A stretch of 64,000 nucleotides of DNA from Pyrrhosoma nymphula (lineage: Eukaryota > Arthropoda > Insecta > Odonata > Coenagrionidae). The DNA lies in assembly GCA_963573305.1 (NCBI GenBank), contig OY754332.1, positions 55,403,559 through 55,467,558 of the forward strand. Reading direction: 5' to 3'. Shown here piece by piece: positions 22,335-32,960 of this stretch; the stretch's first letter is position 1, and every line of letters begins with the position of its first letter. Under the pieces are notes generated by a model. The model did no database searches. It was not told where the DNA came from and worked only from the letters and a program-made list of their open reading frames with translations. A program made the position numbers and the translations under genes.

Positions 22335-24781
22335 CGTGGAATCCCCGCATGTAACAGAATTTACCCGGATCATTAACAAACTTCCTTGGCATATTTATTC
22401 ACTAACACAACTGGCACAGTAATTGTACATCACAAAACAGAAGTGCTTTCACAGCGAGCATCAAACAATACTGGTATGGTGTCACTCAGGAAATCAAATA
22501 ACTTATTATACTTACACACAATATATTATGTTATTGGCACGTCGCGTTTCATTACACTGTGGCAATCATATGCTCGTGATTATGCTACAGTGTAACGTTT
22601 CGTATATGTTGCGTAGGCACAGTAGCCAATAGTTAGTGCAGCAAAACACGTGCCAATAAATATATATTGAGTGGAAGTTTACGAAGTTATTTCATGATGG
22701 ACGCGCATCGCTTCCACGGAGTAACACCGGAATCAATGATTCTGGTGTGGTGTGTTCATTGTAGGCCTCTGTTAGAAGACTGCTCTGTGCTGATATATCT
22801 GAACCTGCAGTAAATGAATCATGCACACACAGCTGTTATAAATAATTTAACTTTTAACTGTAGATGTCTTACTTCGAAATAATAGCTTTACTGCTCACGT
22901 TTTCACTCTACCCTCTGTTAGGCATTATTTAATACTTTTATTACTTGACCCTAAAAATACACCGATTTCAAAGAAAGCAATACTTGGGAAATGTTATTGC
23001 GCAAAATCTGTGGGTAATGGAAATATTCTGATTGCATTTTCGAGTTCAGCTTAAAAAGTTTCATTGAGAACATGAAACCGTCATTTACCAAAAACTGTTT
23101 TTCAGTGTATTTTAACACTTTGGTTGATTGCCGCACAACTTGAAGAGGAAATTGTGCAGTGGCAATCCTTTCTCTCTCGTCACTTGGTGCATACAGTCTC
23201 CGTAGCGGACCCCTTAGTCGTTATTTCCAAAAGCATGCAGCGCTGTTAAGCAAGCTCAGCATTTCTTCGTTTGCTATTGGATACGTCGCGCACCATAGTA
23301 AATCCAGTCCGTCACTATTAGCGCTTGACTATTTATATTCACATTCTATATACTTGAATAGTTAAATTTGTTTATATGTAAACTCGTTCCCGATGACGAG
23401 ACACTATAGCACTGAGAATTTGCAGAGAATGCTGCAGAAGCTGATTGCCAATTGATGTTATTAATATGATTGAAAACAAAGTAATTACAGTTTTAACAAA
23501 AATACTCTTCCAGCTCACATATACGTTCCATTCAAAACTTATCTTAAATGAATTACTAGTATGTTGACTCAGATTAAGTTAATTTTATTTGTTTCATATC
23601 AGTTGAAGGTTAAAGTGTTAACATACTTCAAAGGTAAACCCTTACCTGCCCATCAATCTCTAAAAGACCGTGACGATCCTTGCTTCAGCCACCAGACACC
23701 AGCCAGAAAATCTCTCTCTCTAGTACATGAAGGTAATCGGTGGACTACTTTTATAAAATTATGTAACGAGATATCAAGCTACATGATGCTGGAACTCAAG
23801 CTAACAAAAGTCACTTTGAAATTTATTTCTCAAGAAGTTATGAGTTCCTTACTTTTATTTGTTCGCACTTATTCCCTCTTGGCCAATGCACTAGAAATCT
23901 TTAAAAATTATCCAGGATATCAGATTTTTGCATGAAGTGCTGCTCGATTAGCTGGAGTCGAGAATAAGTTTCGTGCTCTTATTAAAATCTGTAACGATGC
24001 GGAAAGTTCACGACATTTGCAAACTTATGCTGTAAAATATCACATTTATAAACATTTACAAATATTTTTTTCTTATACATTTTACAAGGAGCAATGGACG
24101 AGGGCAAATGCTCATTCGGTGACGGCTAGAACCACGTGTTTCTATGGAACCCCCGGATGGAATATTCCCATCATTACCAATGAAACAATAGTTTGTCGAT
24201 GAGCTCGTCAGTGTGGTCGTTCGAGTGAAGAGTTTGATTCCCAAGGGTGCGGATTTGAATCACAAAAGGGAAGGAGATTATTCAATGTAATCCTTGAGAC
24301 TTAGCGGGGCCTAAATTGTAGTGTAAATGGCATTAATATGTATTAAATGTAAAATATTAAATAAAAGTATTAAAGAAAAAAAATTCCTCTCTCCAAATAA
24401 AAAAATTCCTACTTGGGCATGATGTGGAGAATGCTTTACGGATATTTCCTTTCGTCACCTTCCCAAATATCTCATTGGCCTTGTAGCGCTCAGATCTGAA
24501 TGAGACGACATAAGGAACGTATTGAAGGGGTATTACAGAAATGGGCAAGAAAAGGAAAGAACTATAACGAGAATATTACAAATGCGCTAGCATAAGCATA
24601 TGCAAAATAGACGATTAGGCCTGCCCACAAGAAAGCCTTTTCTTTCAAACTCTCATAATAGTAACTTGGCAATGGTAGTTTTCTTCCACCCAATTTTTTG
24701 ACATGGAAAGAGTTTCGTCAGCATAACCCACTGAAACCGCAAGAGAGTTGGGGATGGTCCGCTCCGGAAAAGCACGTGAAA
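22335..24781. other. No gene recognised
   Basis: Unassigned. The longest open frame, 23561-23935 on the plus strand (124 codons), has no recognisable domain. The sequence after its stop stays open in the same frame for a short distance (about 23940-24010), so it could be a decayed coding fragment, but this is not enough to call a gene. Confidence 0.4.
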
Positions 24782-25190
24782 GTTAGTATTTCGGCACAGT
24801 CAACTACGGCCGTACGAGCAGGGGATATGTTGAGGCGGGTGGTGAGTTTCGTCCAGGCGACTGAATCGTGGGGCTCGAAGTCCCCCATTCGAACCTCGTC
24901 TGTCTTTCGAATACGGGGGCCATTCACTCCCCGTATCTCCAGTTATTATATACCCTCATCCCCTATCGCACTGACTCACAGTACACAACTTGCACTGTTC
25001 CCCTCCTATCTCTCGACTTTTCGGAAAAATATCCTTGGTGACCTTCGCACCCGTTCCCTCTTCCCACACGCAAAGGAGACCTTGCCTACAACCCCTCATC
25101 CCCTGCTAGCAGCCCAACCCTCATTCTGCCCAATTGTCCGTGCATAATGCGAATGCTCGTTTGCGACTCTTCTCACGCTGCTAATGGCAT
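24782..25190 (+). mobile_element. tRNA-derived SINE, family A copy 2
   Basis: Second copy of the unit at 17384-17790. The head carries GTGAGTTTCGTCCAGGCGAC and CCCCCATTCGAACCTCGTC (B box core TTCGAACC). The order of shared words is the same as in copy 1, including the C/T-rich body and GAATGCTCG close to the end. The A box is more decayed here than in copy 1. Confidence 0.7.
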
Positions 25191-25859
25191 CCCTACGCCG
25201 TGGACAGTCGTGATCGTGAATATAGTTACTGCTATACGACCGATACTATTCTATATTCATTGTCGTGATATCCCGTAATGCTCGAAGTTATATCCGGGTT
25301 GTATTTGGTAATCGAAAGCCCTTACAGAAGAAGATCGGGTGTCATCCGGCATAGAAGAGGTTGGCCTATCAAGCGTTCTTTTTTTCTGTGTAAACTAATT
25401 ATGAATATTTCTAACTTAAAAATTCCCTACATATTGACGCAACATTTGTACGTGGAACTTGAGTGCAATAATGTTATTGCTTGGGAACCTCAACGCGTTT
25501 AATCGCAAGAAGTTGCCCAATTAGGCTTTATACTTTCATTTTGTCGTGTGATTGCTGACTACGCCTTCGAAAAGAATCGCTTGATTTCTTATCTTTTTCA
25601 GTGGTAAATATTCCCAAATGATTCATTACACTTGAATATTCTCACCCATAGTAGTTGCAGGACGCGTATCGTTTTCTTTGATCCTCTTTCATTCTGGCTA
25701 AACTATAAATTCTTCTCTCATTGCTTTTAACTTCACGACGGTCGTCCACTACTAATTTCTATGGAAGGGATGCCATTCCGCAAGAGCAAATGAAAAAGTG
25801 AGCGTGGTTTAAAAGGTGCATGGTCATTCCAGGGATGTGTGCATTAGTGTATCAATTTC
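25191..25859. other. No gene recognised
   Basis: No coding or repeat signal was recognised in this stretch. Confidence 0.4.
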
Positions 25860-26100
25860 CTGAACGTCGAGGGATCGGCGATGGGGAGCCAGTAAGTGCG
25901 GTTAACCGGTGGACCTAGGAGTTAAAACTAAAGGTCGGGATACGACTCCTCTCCATCTGCATGAAGGTTGATAAAGGGATCGTGCTATCCACCCGTGCCA
26001 ATCCACCTACAATGTGTACCTAGGGAAAGAGTGCAGGGATCCGCGTTAGCTCTAGATAAGGCTTCCTTCGCGGTATGACCTTCGAAGAGGTTTAAGGTGT
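25860..26100 (+). repeat. Possible tRNA-derived SINE, single copy
   Basis: GGAGCCAGTAAGTGCGGTTA (A-box-like) and GGTCGGGATACGACTCC (B-box-like) are spaced about as in a tRNA gene, followed by about 150 bp of GC-richer sequence than the flanks. No second copy was found in the window, so the call rests on the two boxes only. Confidence 0.3.
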
Positions 26101-26204
26101 AAGGTAATTATTTGTAAACACAACCATACAGTATAACATTTCTTTACTTCACTTATATATTCTTGTCATAGACAAGAATGAATGGAATATCCTATGTTTG
26201 TTTG

Positions 26205-26400
26205 ATCTAGTTGGGTCATTCCACGTCAATTCGACCAGAAATTCGACAAATATGACCGCTAGGGTGACCGATGTAGACCAAATTTGGCATCTCGTCCTCA
26301 TTTGATAGCATATTGAAAATCCCGAAGCCATTTTTTTATATATTCAAACGTTTACGAGATATTGTAACGTCGCAAAATTCGAATTTTACAAATTTGTCTA
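26205..26400. repeat. GGGTCATTCCACGTCAA repeat fragment
   Basis: The string TTGGGTCATTCCACGTCAAT at 26209-26228 begins a segment with CGACCAGAAATTCGAC. From memory, GGGTCATTCCACGTC is a recurring start of repetitive elements in arthropod genomes. The other end was not found here. Confidence 0.3.
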
Positions 26401-26689
26401 CACATTTCACCGTATATCCCCGAGAATATTGAAAGTACATATGTACAAAAGGGCTTATTTTAAAGGTCATGAAATAGGAAAGTATAATAACGGTTTATAT
26501 TTCAAAATGTAAACAATTTAATTAAGTTTATAACAATATTAATATTTCCAATCGATTTTTTACGATGTACTGATGCCTTCGAATTTGCTAATATTTTATT
26601 TATTGAAGATACTACTCTCCTTTACAAATTTAAAAAAGTTTGGTAGGGGTAAAATTTCATTTAAGAAAGAAAAAAAATTCAGTGTAGGC

Positions 26690-27740
26690 GTAACGCTGCG
26701 CTGGCTGGCGCTAGAATGAAATTCAGTGTACCGCTAAAAAGAGATTCAAGCTCCAGCATGACATACCTTTTTCTTGATACAAAAGGGTTATTATGGTAAA
26801 ACTATTAATTGAATGAATCCATGATTCCAGGGTAGTACAATTAGATAGTAGACTCCAGGGACAACAGGAATCATCTCGTATTTTTTATTTTAAACTCCAG
26901 TTTTCGGCGTTCACTATGATTAAGGAAAAATATAAAAATGAAATAATAAAAACTGAAAAAATGAAAAAGAAAAGAATGAATAGTCGAGGATTGTCTCTTT
27001 GGATGTGATGTAAGGTCCATCACACCGGTAAAATATCTGGAAATCATTAGAAGTCGAGGGACAACGCATCAAATGATCTTATTTATACTTATAACCTTAA
27101 AAAATTGTGTATTTTCAGAATGGTAATCGACAAGTCGCAAACCTAGTAGCACAACGGTTCTCTTTTCCTTCTCTTAGCCCTCAAATATTAAAAACCCCAA
27201 CAGATGGCGCCACTAATTTTTATTTTTTGCTATCACTTTAGGAATCGAACCATGTCCATATTACTCAAACTCTGGCTTGCTTCATAAGAAAAAAAAGGAA
27301 ATGGACACTAAGCATTAATCACTCATTCCGACTTACAAATATTTTAAATGAAATTATAATGACCAACTTAGGTTATTACAATTGTTACACCTCGCATACA
27401 TAGATAAAAGAGTGAATATAGATTCTATATAATCTACTATTTATGTTTACAATCCACTACAGGACAAATATAGTATTTTGATACTAAATATTTCTATTTT
27501 GAATTATATGTAATCCAAACTATACTATAAAATATTTTTTTACTTTACTTGGATATTTTTAAACGAATGTCTATTCGAAAACGAATGGAATATCATTTGT
27601 CGGTTTGAAATGGTGGGAGAGTTTTATAGAGTGATGGTTATTAAATTATGGCGAAGAATATTTAGAAATAGAATGAGCCAGGAGAAATGCATCAATCATC
27701 CAATTCAATGGTAAACGTGATTTGAAAGACTCGCTTTCTC
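26690..27740 (+). repeat. Interspersed repeat R, copy 1
   Basis: Matches 52620-53914 and 57150-58370 in the same order and orientation, with many substitutions and indels. Shared words: AAGCTCCA near 26750; GACAACGCATCAAATGAT near 27060; CTTCTCTTAG-CTCAAAT near 27170; CAACAGATGGCG near 27199; GGAAT(C/T)GA-CCATGTCCA near 27240; and GA(A)ATATT-AGAAATAGAA near 27655. No coding frame is visible in any copy. Its class is unknown. Confidence 0.7.
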
Positions 27741-28111
27741 GAATAAAGTGTTTATCATTAGTAAGCTGAGGACATTGCCTAAAACGCCTATTTTTTCTAT
27801 TATTTAGGAAACCAATTTTATGAAGTTATAAGTTTATTTGGGATCATTTGTGGCGAAATTAAGGCAGTTTGTTACTGCCTAAAAATGCCTATTTTATCTG
27901 TTTATGCCTTTTCTGCTGATTATGCCTATTTAAGGGCCTAAAAAAGCAATATTCTTCTCAACGTACAAAACTTGTCTTTAGTGCAGAGCTAGTCTCTTAT
28001 TTCAGTTTTTTTTGAATCTATCAAGTTTAAAATAATATTATTAAACATGCATAAAGAAAAATCATCCATATTATTATATAAAGAGTAGAATAACAGCTAT
28101 GGTAGTTCTAC

Positions 28112-28916
28112 GTGATGCGTACATGCGATGGTTTCAATTGCCAAAAACTTCTATTTGAAGGTATTGATGAGTTTAAAGAGATACTGCCCGAAGTTGCGCT
28201 GCCTTCACAGCCAGTATTTATATTGTCGGGAACATGGCTAAATACTGCATTGTACTCTGCAGATAAAATTATTGAAATACGTGAGGTATGTGACAGGAAT
28301 AATGTGCGCCTCCGATACATCAGTTCGAACGTCTTTTTCACCCACTTAAGGTACGTTATTGTAACCGATTTTGCTCATATTTTATGCTACGTAACATTTC
28401 TGTCTATAAGAAATTTAAGCCACCATGGTGCTTGAATAGGAGAATATATGGATGAAGAAGAAGCAAACTGCATTCTCAAATACAAAGCAGAGTTGAATCT
28501 CGATGTCAACTTAGATCCTACGTATATCAGATGCAATTTTGTTGACTACCATCAACCATGTCAACGCTGGAGGCAAGAGGCAACTACTCCTTGTGGCAGT
28601 TGTGGAAAAAATTCTAAAGGTGGAAAGTGAACTTATTAATACACCAATTGATGAGGGAGAAGCCTTGATTCCAAAATTCAAGAAAGTTATGCAAAGGAAC
28701 CCTGGTTGGAAAGATGTCCAGAAAATTGAAAACATTTTATCAGGGACTTTGGTACACCAGGACCAAAGAAGACAGCAGAATAGCTTGCATGATTTAGGTA
28801 TTGCCCTATCACCTCATGCGAGCTTGAGAGGTCATTTTCATACTATAGACATATCCAGACTGACTCTCGGCATCAATGTACAGGAGAACATTAACAGATA
28901 TATGTTGTTGTAAATG
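28112..28916 (+). pseudogene. hAT transposase, internally deleted
   Basis: Broken reading frame inside the hAT element. The first part (28112-28350) contains GTWLNTALYSADKIIEIREV, matching the conserved 'TRWGTWL-A-YYA' helix region of hAT transposases. The middle (28590-28750) contains VVEKILKVESELI and KKVMQRNPGWKDVQKIENIL, matching the region that normally precedes the dimerisation domain. The end (28830-28912) reads SRLTLGINVQENINRYMLL and stops, matching the last helix of the dimerisation domain. The catalytic first half of the protein is missing, and at least two frameshifts are needed to link the parts. It cannot be functional. Confidence 0.7.
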
Positions 28917-29097
28917 GTGTAATGTAACTTGAAATAAGTAAATCTTTTGTATTTTATGCTTCTTCAGTTTATTCGCTAATTTTAAATGAAGTTTTATCCT
29001 CTATCCTTTCCATCAGTTTCACCAAAAAGTAACCGAGGATTTTAGCCCAAGCTTTAAATTTCAGATGCTTTTTTGTGGCAATAAGTCGCATTACGTA

Positions 29098-29300
29098 TCT
29101 AGCCGGTCACGGAGGCGGCGGGGTAAAGTCGTCGCCTGCTAATGTTGGGATTACGAGTTCGAATCCCGCCTGGGTGAGTATTTTACCACCAAAGGCATAG
29201 TTGTATGTCAAGTTCTGTTTGTCTGGTCCCTGGAAACCCTGATTACAGGCTTACACTTTTGGGATTCCAGGACCGACAGAATCGTCCGGTATGCAACAAA
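29098..29300 (+). mobile_element. tRNA-derived SINE inside the hAT element
   Basis: GCGGCGGGGTAAAGTCGTCG (A-box region) and GAGTTCGAATCCCGCC (B box at 29155-29170) are well preserved and tRNA-like in spacing. A non-tRNA body follows (CTGTTTGTCTGGTCCCTGG, then AGGACCGACAGAATCG). The boxes are better preserved than those of the other SINEs here, so this may be a younger insertion. Its sequence differs from families A and B. The exact ends and target duplication could not be fixed. Confidence 0.7.
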
Positions 29301-29393
29301 TATTTTCATCACCTATTTTAATTGCCTATTTTGAAATGTTTAGTGCCTATTTCTTCATTTTTAGTGCCTCATGTCCTCAATATCCTCACCTTA

Positions 29394-30084
29394 ATCACGA
29401 GAATTAGGAAAGTATGTATGAGGTTTGATGCAGTGTTCTGCTTATTCCCTGGAAAATGGAGGTATTAAGAAGGGAAATAATTATAAAACATGCAATGCCA
29501 CGGATAACACGGAAATATGTGGCTCGATCATTTCTTTATTTTTCTTTAGCACCTTCAGAGTCATAAAATATGTACTAAAACACTAATTGGTAAAGGTTTC
29601 GCTCAACATACATAAACTAGGTGCTACAGTAGAAATGAGAGTTATGTGACAAACAAGAATAGGATTAAGGTAATTAAATGAATTTCAAAAGAAAAATAAA
29701 TGCTGTTCAATCAACATTTACATCAATCATATTCTCTTGTGAAATTAACTTTACACGTTCCGTGCTCATGACGTAACACCTACGTCATGGCAGTCCCTTT
29801 CAAGTGACTGATGACGTAGTCACCCGACACAGCGACCTTTTTTTTCAGATTTTCTTTGAATTTGCTATAGCTCTCACCCAATGATGATCTCCTACACCCT
29901 TCAGATACCGCCACGTCACTTTTAACTACGACTACTTATTTAACCAGTAAACTCGCATCATTGGCAGAAAACCTCTTTAAATTATAAGGTTGACCTAACA
30001 TCCGTAACCCGGAAGACACGCTCGTGAGTGGCAAGCTAGCCTAGAGTAGTTTAGCAAGCCTACAGAACGGGCTGGAAAAGGAAA
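29394..30084. other. No gene; TGACGTA inverted repeats at 29770-29930
   Basis: ATGACGTA-ACACC-TACGTCAT near 29768-29788 is a perfect 8-base inverted repeat with a 5-base spacer. GATGACGTAGT (about 29811) and CCACGTCACTT (about 29911) follow. A TTAA lies just upstream near 29744. This looks like the end region of a transposon, but no partner end was found. Confidence 0.35.
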
Positions 30085-30410
30085 GAGAAATAAGTTTTGT
30101 GAGAAGGCTACAGTACTGTCTTCCTATCCGACGGCCTAGAATATCATCGCCCCAGTTGCTGTGATATTTCATTTGAATCGTAGTCCATTTAAGGGCACAG
30201 TGCGTACCTAATTCGTCCATCGTATATTATGTTTAGCTGTAGGCTCCTTGGCTCCTTTCCACATCATTGGTGTAATGCTGACGCCATATTTATCTCCGCC
30301 CGTGCTTCACTCCCTTAATGATCCATCAACTAGTATTCCACCCAGCTTGTCATAAAAGGTGCATATGGTCTTAGTTGGCGGTCACCTCCACAAATTACCA
30401 ACCATTTGGC
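30085..30410 (+). mobile_element. SINE family B, diverged copy
   Basis: Aligns in order with 37975-38330: GTTTTGTGAGAAGGC, CTTCC(T)ATCCGA-GCCT, CAGTTGC, ATATTTCATTTGAATC, TTTGTCC/TTCGTCC, CTCCTTGGCTCC and TTAGTTGGCGGTCACCTCCAC. The B box is eroded here, whereas it is perfect in the copies at 38034 and 62107. It is the oldest of the three copies in the window. Confidence 0.6.
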
Positions 30411-30879
30411 AAGGGAATATTTATCAGATTACGGATTACTACTCACACGATTGAGTGAAGTATACAATGAATCAGTTATATGCCTGGAATTATTCGCCAT
30501 TTAAATTTTCTCACAGCCATTTCATTCCACATGGGGTGACTACCTCCAACGTTAATGCTTCAACTTACCCCAAAGTACTGAGTTTAATTGGTTGCATTAC
30601 ATTATTTTCAAAATAATCCAAAGGTTGAAGTAGGTTATAATGGAAGTTTCCTACAGATGTTTACATATAAAAGGCCCTATCTACCTATAGTATTACATTA
30701 TGACCTTTCATCTCAGCGTGTATCCTACCATCCTCTATCCTGTCCCTAAAATCTATTATATTTATCTTTCCCTTCCCTACTAGCTCTACATCCATTCCTA
30801 TACCACGGCCTTAAGCGATTCATCGCCGCTCATTACATCTTCCAAACACCTATTCCTCCAACTAATCGCATCCAGAAGT
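30411..30879. other. No gene recognised
   Basis: Between a SINE and the 3' end of the minus-strand LINE. The part near 30700-30880 may be the LINE's extreme C-terminus and 3' UTR, but similarity is too weak to claim. Confidence 0.35.
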
Positions 30880-32960
30880 TTCCTTTCATTGCCAAATATA
30901 TCAAATATTTCCTCGTTTGTCATCCTCTACGTGTACCGCAACATTTTCCATCCTCCTCCACACCTACATCTCGAACGCCTGCAGCATTTTCTCATGCAAT
31001 GCTAACTCCTTATTGAACTCTTCGTTATATTCCTACCCAGAGCTTCGTATTGCTGAATGTTTCTTTCGCTATCGATATTCTCATCCCAGTGCCTTTGCTA
31101 CCATACCCATTTCCTACAAATGTACTACCCAAGCAATGAAATTGCTCTACGTGTTCTAGTTTCTGCTCTTCTATGTTTATAGCCAACCTCGCTTTCTTTC
31201 TCCATGAGAATGTCATTAATTTTGTAACCTTATGGCATATCTTCTTTTCTTATTTCCTGAAATGAATTATTGTTTCATCTACAAAAGCTTGCATCTACTT
31301 TTAATGCATCCACTAAAACTCCCTTGGATGATAAAATAACCAAAGCCTGGTCGTCCGCGAATCTAATCGACTTTATTACCTGGCCTCTCACTGTCATTTC
31401 ACTAACTAATTCTTCCAGAGCCTCTCTCACTGTTTTCTTGACATAATTGAGAATCAATAAGCTCATTTTTTAACCTCCTAAGTATTATTCTGAATAACGC
31501 ATTTTCTGGAAGAAAATTTAAGTAATTGCTCTACAGGCCTCGCATTCAGGACTGTTTTCACGAAATCCTCTGGCCATACCCCTTCCTCGTAGATCCTATC
31601 ACAACGTTCGGAAAACGTTAGCCCTCTCTTATTGTCTAAATAATTTATTAACTTTGAAGGCATGGTATCCACCACCAACACTTTTCTTGCCTTCATCTCT
31701 CGTGATGCCTTTTCTATTTCGTTGTCGATTATCTCCGGGCCGAGGTTATTCCTCTCCGTCGCTCCCTCGCCCTCTATATCTAAGTTCACGTTTCCCTTTC
31801 CGCAGCCATGAAGCTCCTTTATTTCTTTTCTCCACCTATCTTCAATATCTTCTTGTTTGATTAATATCTTAGCTGTTTTGCCCTTATCCGTTGCTCTTAC
31901 GGCTCGAACAAACCTTCACTTTATATTATAGCTCACCCGTTTCCCCTTCTCTCTGTTACTTTTCCATTTCTTTGCATTGTCCTTTCCACCATTTGTCCTT
32001 CATATGGTTAGTAGTTAGCCTAACTTTATTATTTTATTCCTTATACCTTTTCCTGTCAATTTAAATATTGAAGTTTTTCCAATACGTTCTCTACTCTATT
32101 TTCCTAATCATTTCCTTTGTGACTCATTGCTCCCTCATACTAATTGGTTCCATAAATCCTATTTGTTTCTCTGCCGCTCCTGCTCTGCCTGTTTTTTTAA
32201 TCTCCCCTGTTTTTTGCTTCGTTTTTTAACAATTGTTCGTGGTATTCCATCCTCTTCGTCCCTATCAATTCTCCCACGTGCCACATATTCATCCTCCACA
32301 TTTACAAAGCCTTGAGAATGTAACATTACATTTCATCATAACTAAATTATCACGTGAGTCCGCATCTGCCTCCGAATATTTTCGCGAGTTTTTGGCACTG
32401 TTCCTAACTCTCTGCCTTTACATAATAAGTCACGAAACATGATTATTTGATATCTCTCTGTATCACCCGGTATTTTCTGTGAGTACTATTTTCCATGTCC
32501 TTAGGTGATTTAAAACCAAATGTTTGCAATTATTAATTAATTTCTTGTAAAAGTTTCGACTGCCATCTCCTCCCGGTCATTTCTAGCCCCTAACTATACT
32601 CTCCGACTTCATATCTATTTCTCCCCTCCCACACCCCTGCAGTCCAGTCGCCAATTATTAACAGGTTTTTCTAACCCGTGACTTCTCTAATAATATCTTT
32701 AGTTCAATCGTAAACTACATATATTCAACTCTTCCTCCCTATGGCTACGTGTAGGCATGTACTCCTGGACCAATAAAATTTCGTCTGGTGTTCTTTTATT
32801 TTAACAACTAGTATCCTGTCAAGATGAAATTCCCTTTTTTTGCACGACTAACGAGTATACCCAGGTATTTCATTTAATAGCAATTTTTATTAATGTTTCC
32901 TATTTTAAGGTTTTTCAGAGATGGGTGGCCGCTCCATTTAACCAAGTTCGATGCTCATCT
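30880..32960 (-). pseudogene. Endonuclease-RT LINE, minus strand, decayed (copy L1)
   Basis: Degenerate non-LTR retrotransposon, read on the minus strand from about 32960 to 30880. An APE-type endonuclease C-terminal half is visible near 32640-32880 (REEELNIYSLRLN, LIIGDWTAGVWE). Next comes the linker with GPEIIDNEIEKASREMKARK and RIYEEGVWPEDFVKTVLN (about 31550-31760). The reverse transcriptase palm core is then missing: the sequence jumps to TVREALEELVSEMTVRG and VIKSIRFADDQALVILSS (about 31310-31440), which keeps the FADD catalytic motif. The C-terminal part includes KLEHVEQFHCLGSTFVGNG. The same protein family is present at 36230, 43726 and 60342 on the plus strand. The codon before FADD is AGA (Arg) here, whereas those copies have TGA. 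Confidence 0.75.

Larger units (their letters stand above)
27762..29393 (+). mobile_element. hAT element with termini and decayed 8-bp target duplication
   Basis: The left end reads TAAGCTGAGGACATTG (27762-27777) and the reverse complement of the right end TAAGGTGAGGATATTG (29378-29393), a 16-base terminal inverted repeat with two mismatches. The flanking octamers are ATCATTAG and ATCACGAG, 6 of 8 identical, the size expected for a hAT target duplication. Subterminal regions are full of TGCCTA(A)AAA and GCCTATTTT words at both ends, common in hAT elements of this type. The interior holds a decayed transposase (28112-28916) and a later SINE insertion (29098-29300). Confidence 0.75.

Noticed and set aside
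23561..23935. 124-codon plus-strand open frame
   Set aside because: No recognisable motif, low-complexity hydrophobic stretches, no splice or promoter evidence.
29150..29170. GAGTTCGAATCCCGCC as a genuine tRNA gene
   Set aside because: Acceptor-stem pairing is not evident and the sequence continues into a SINE-like body.
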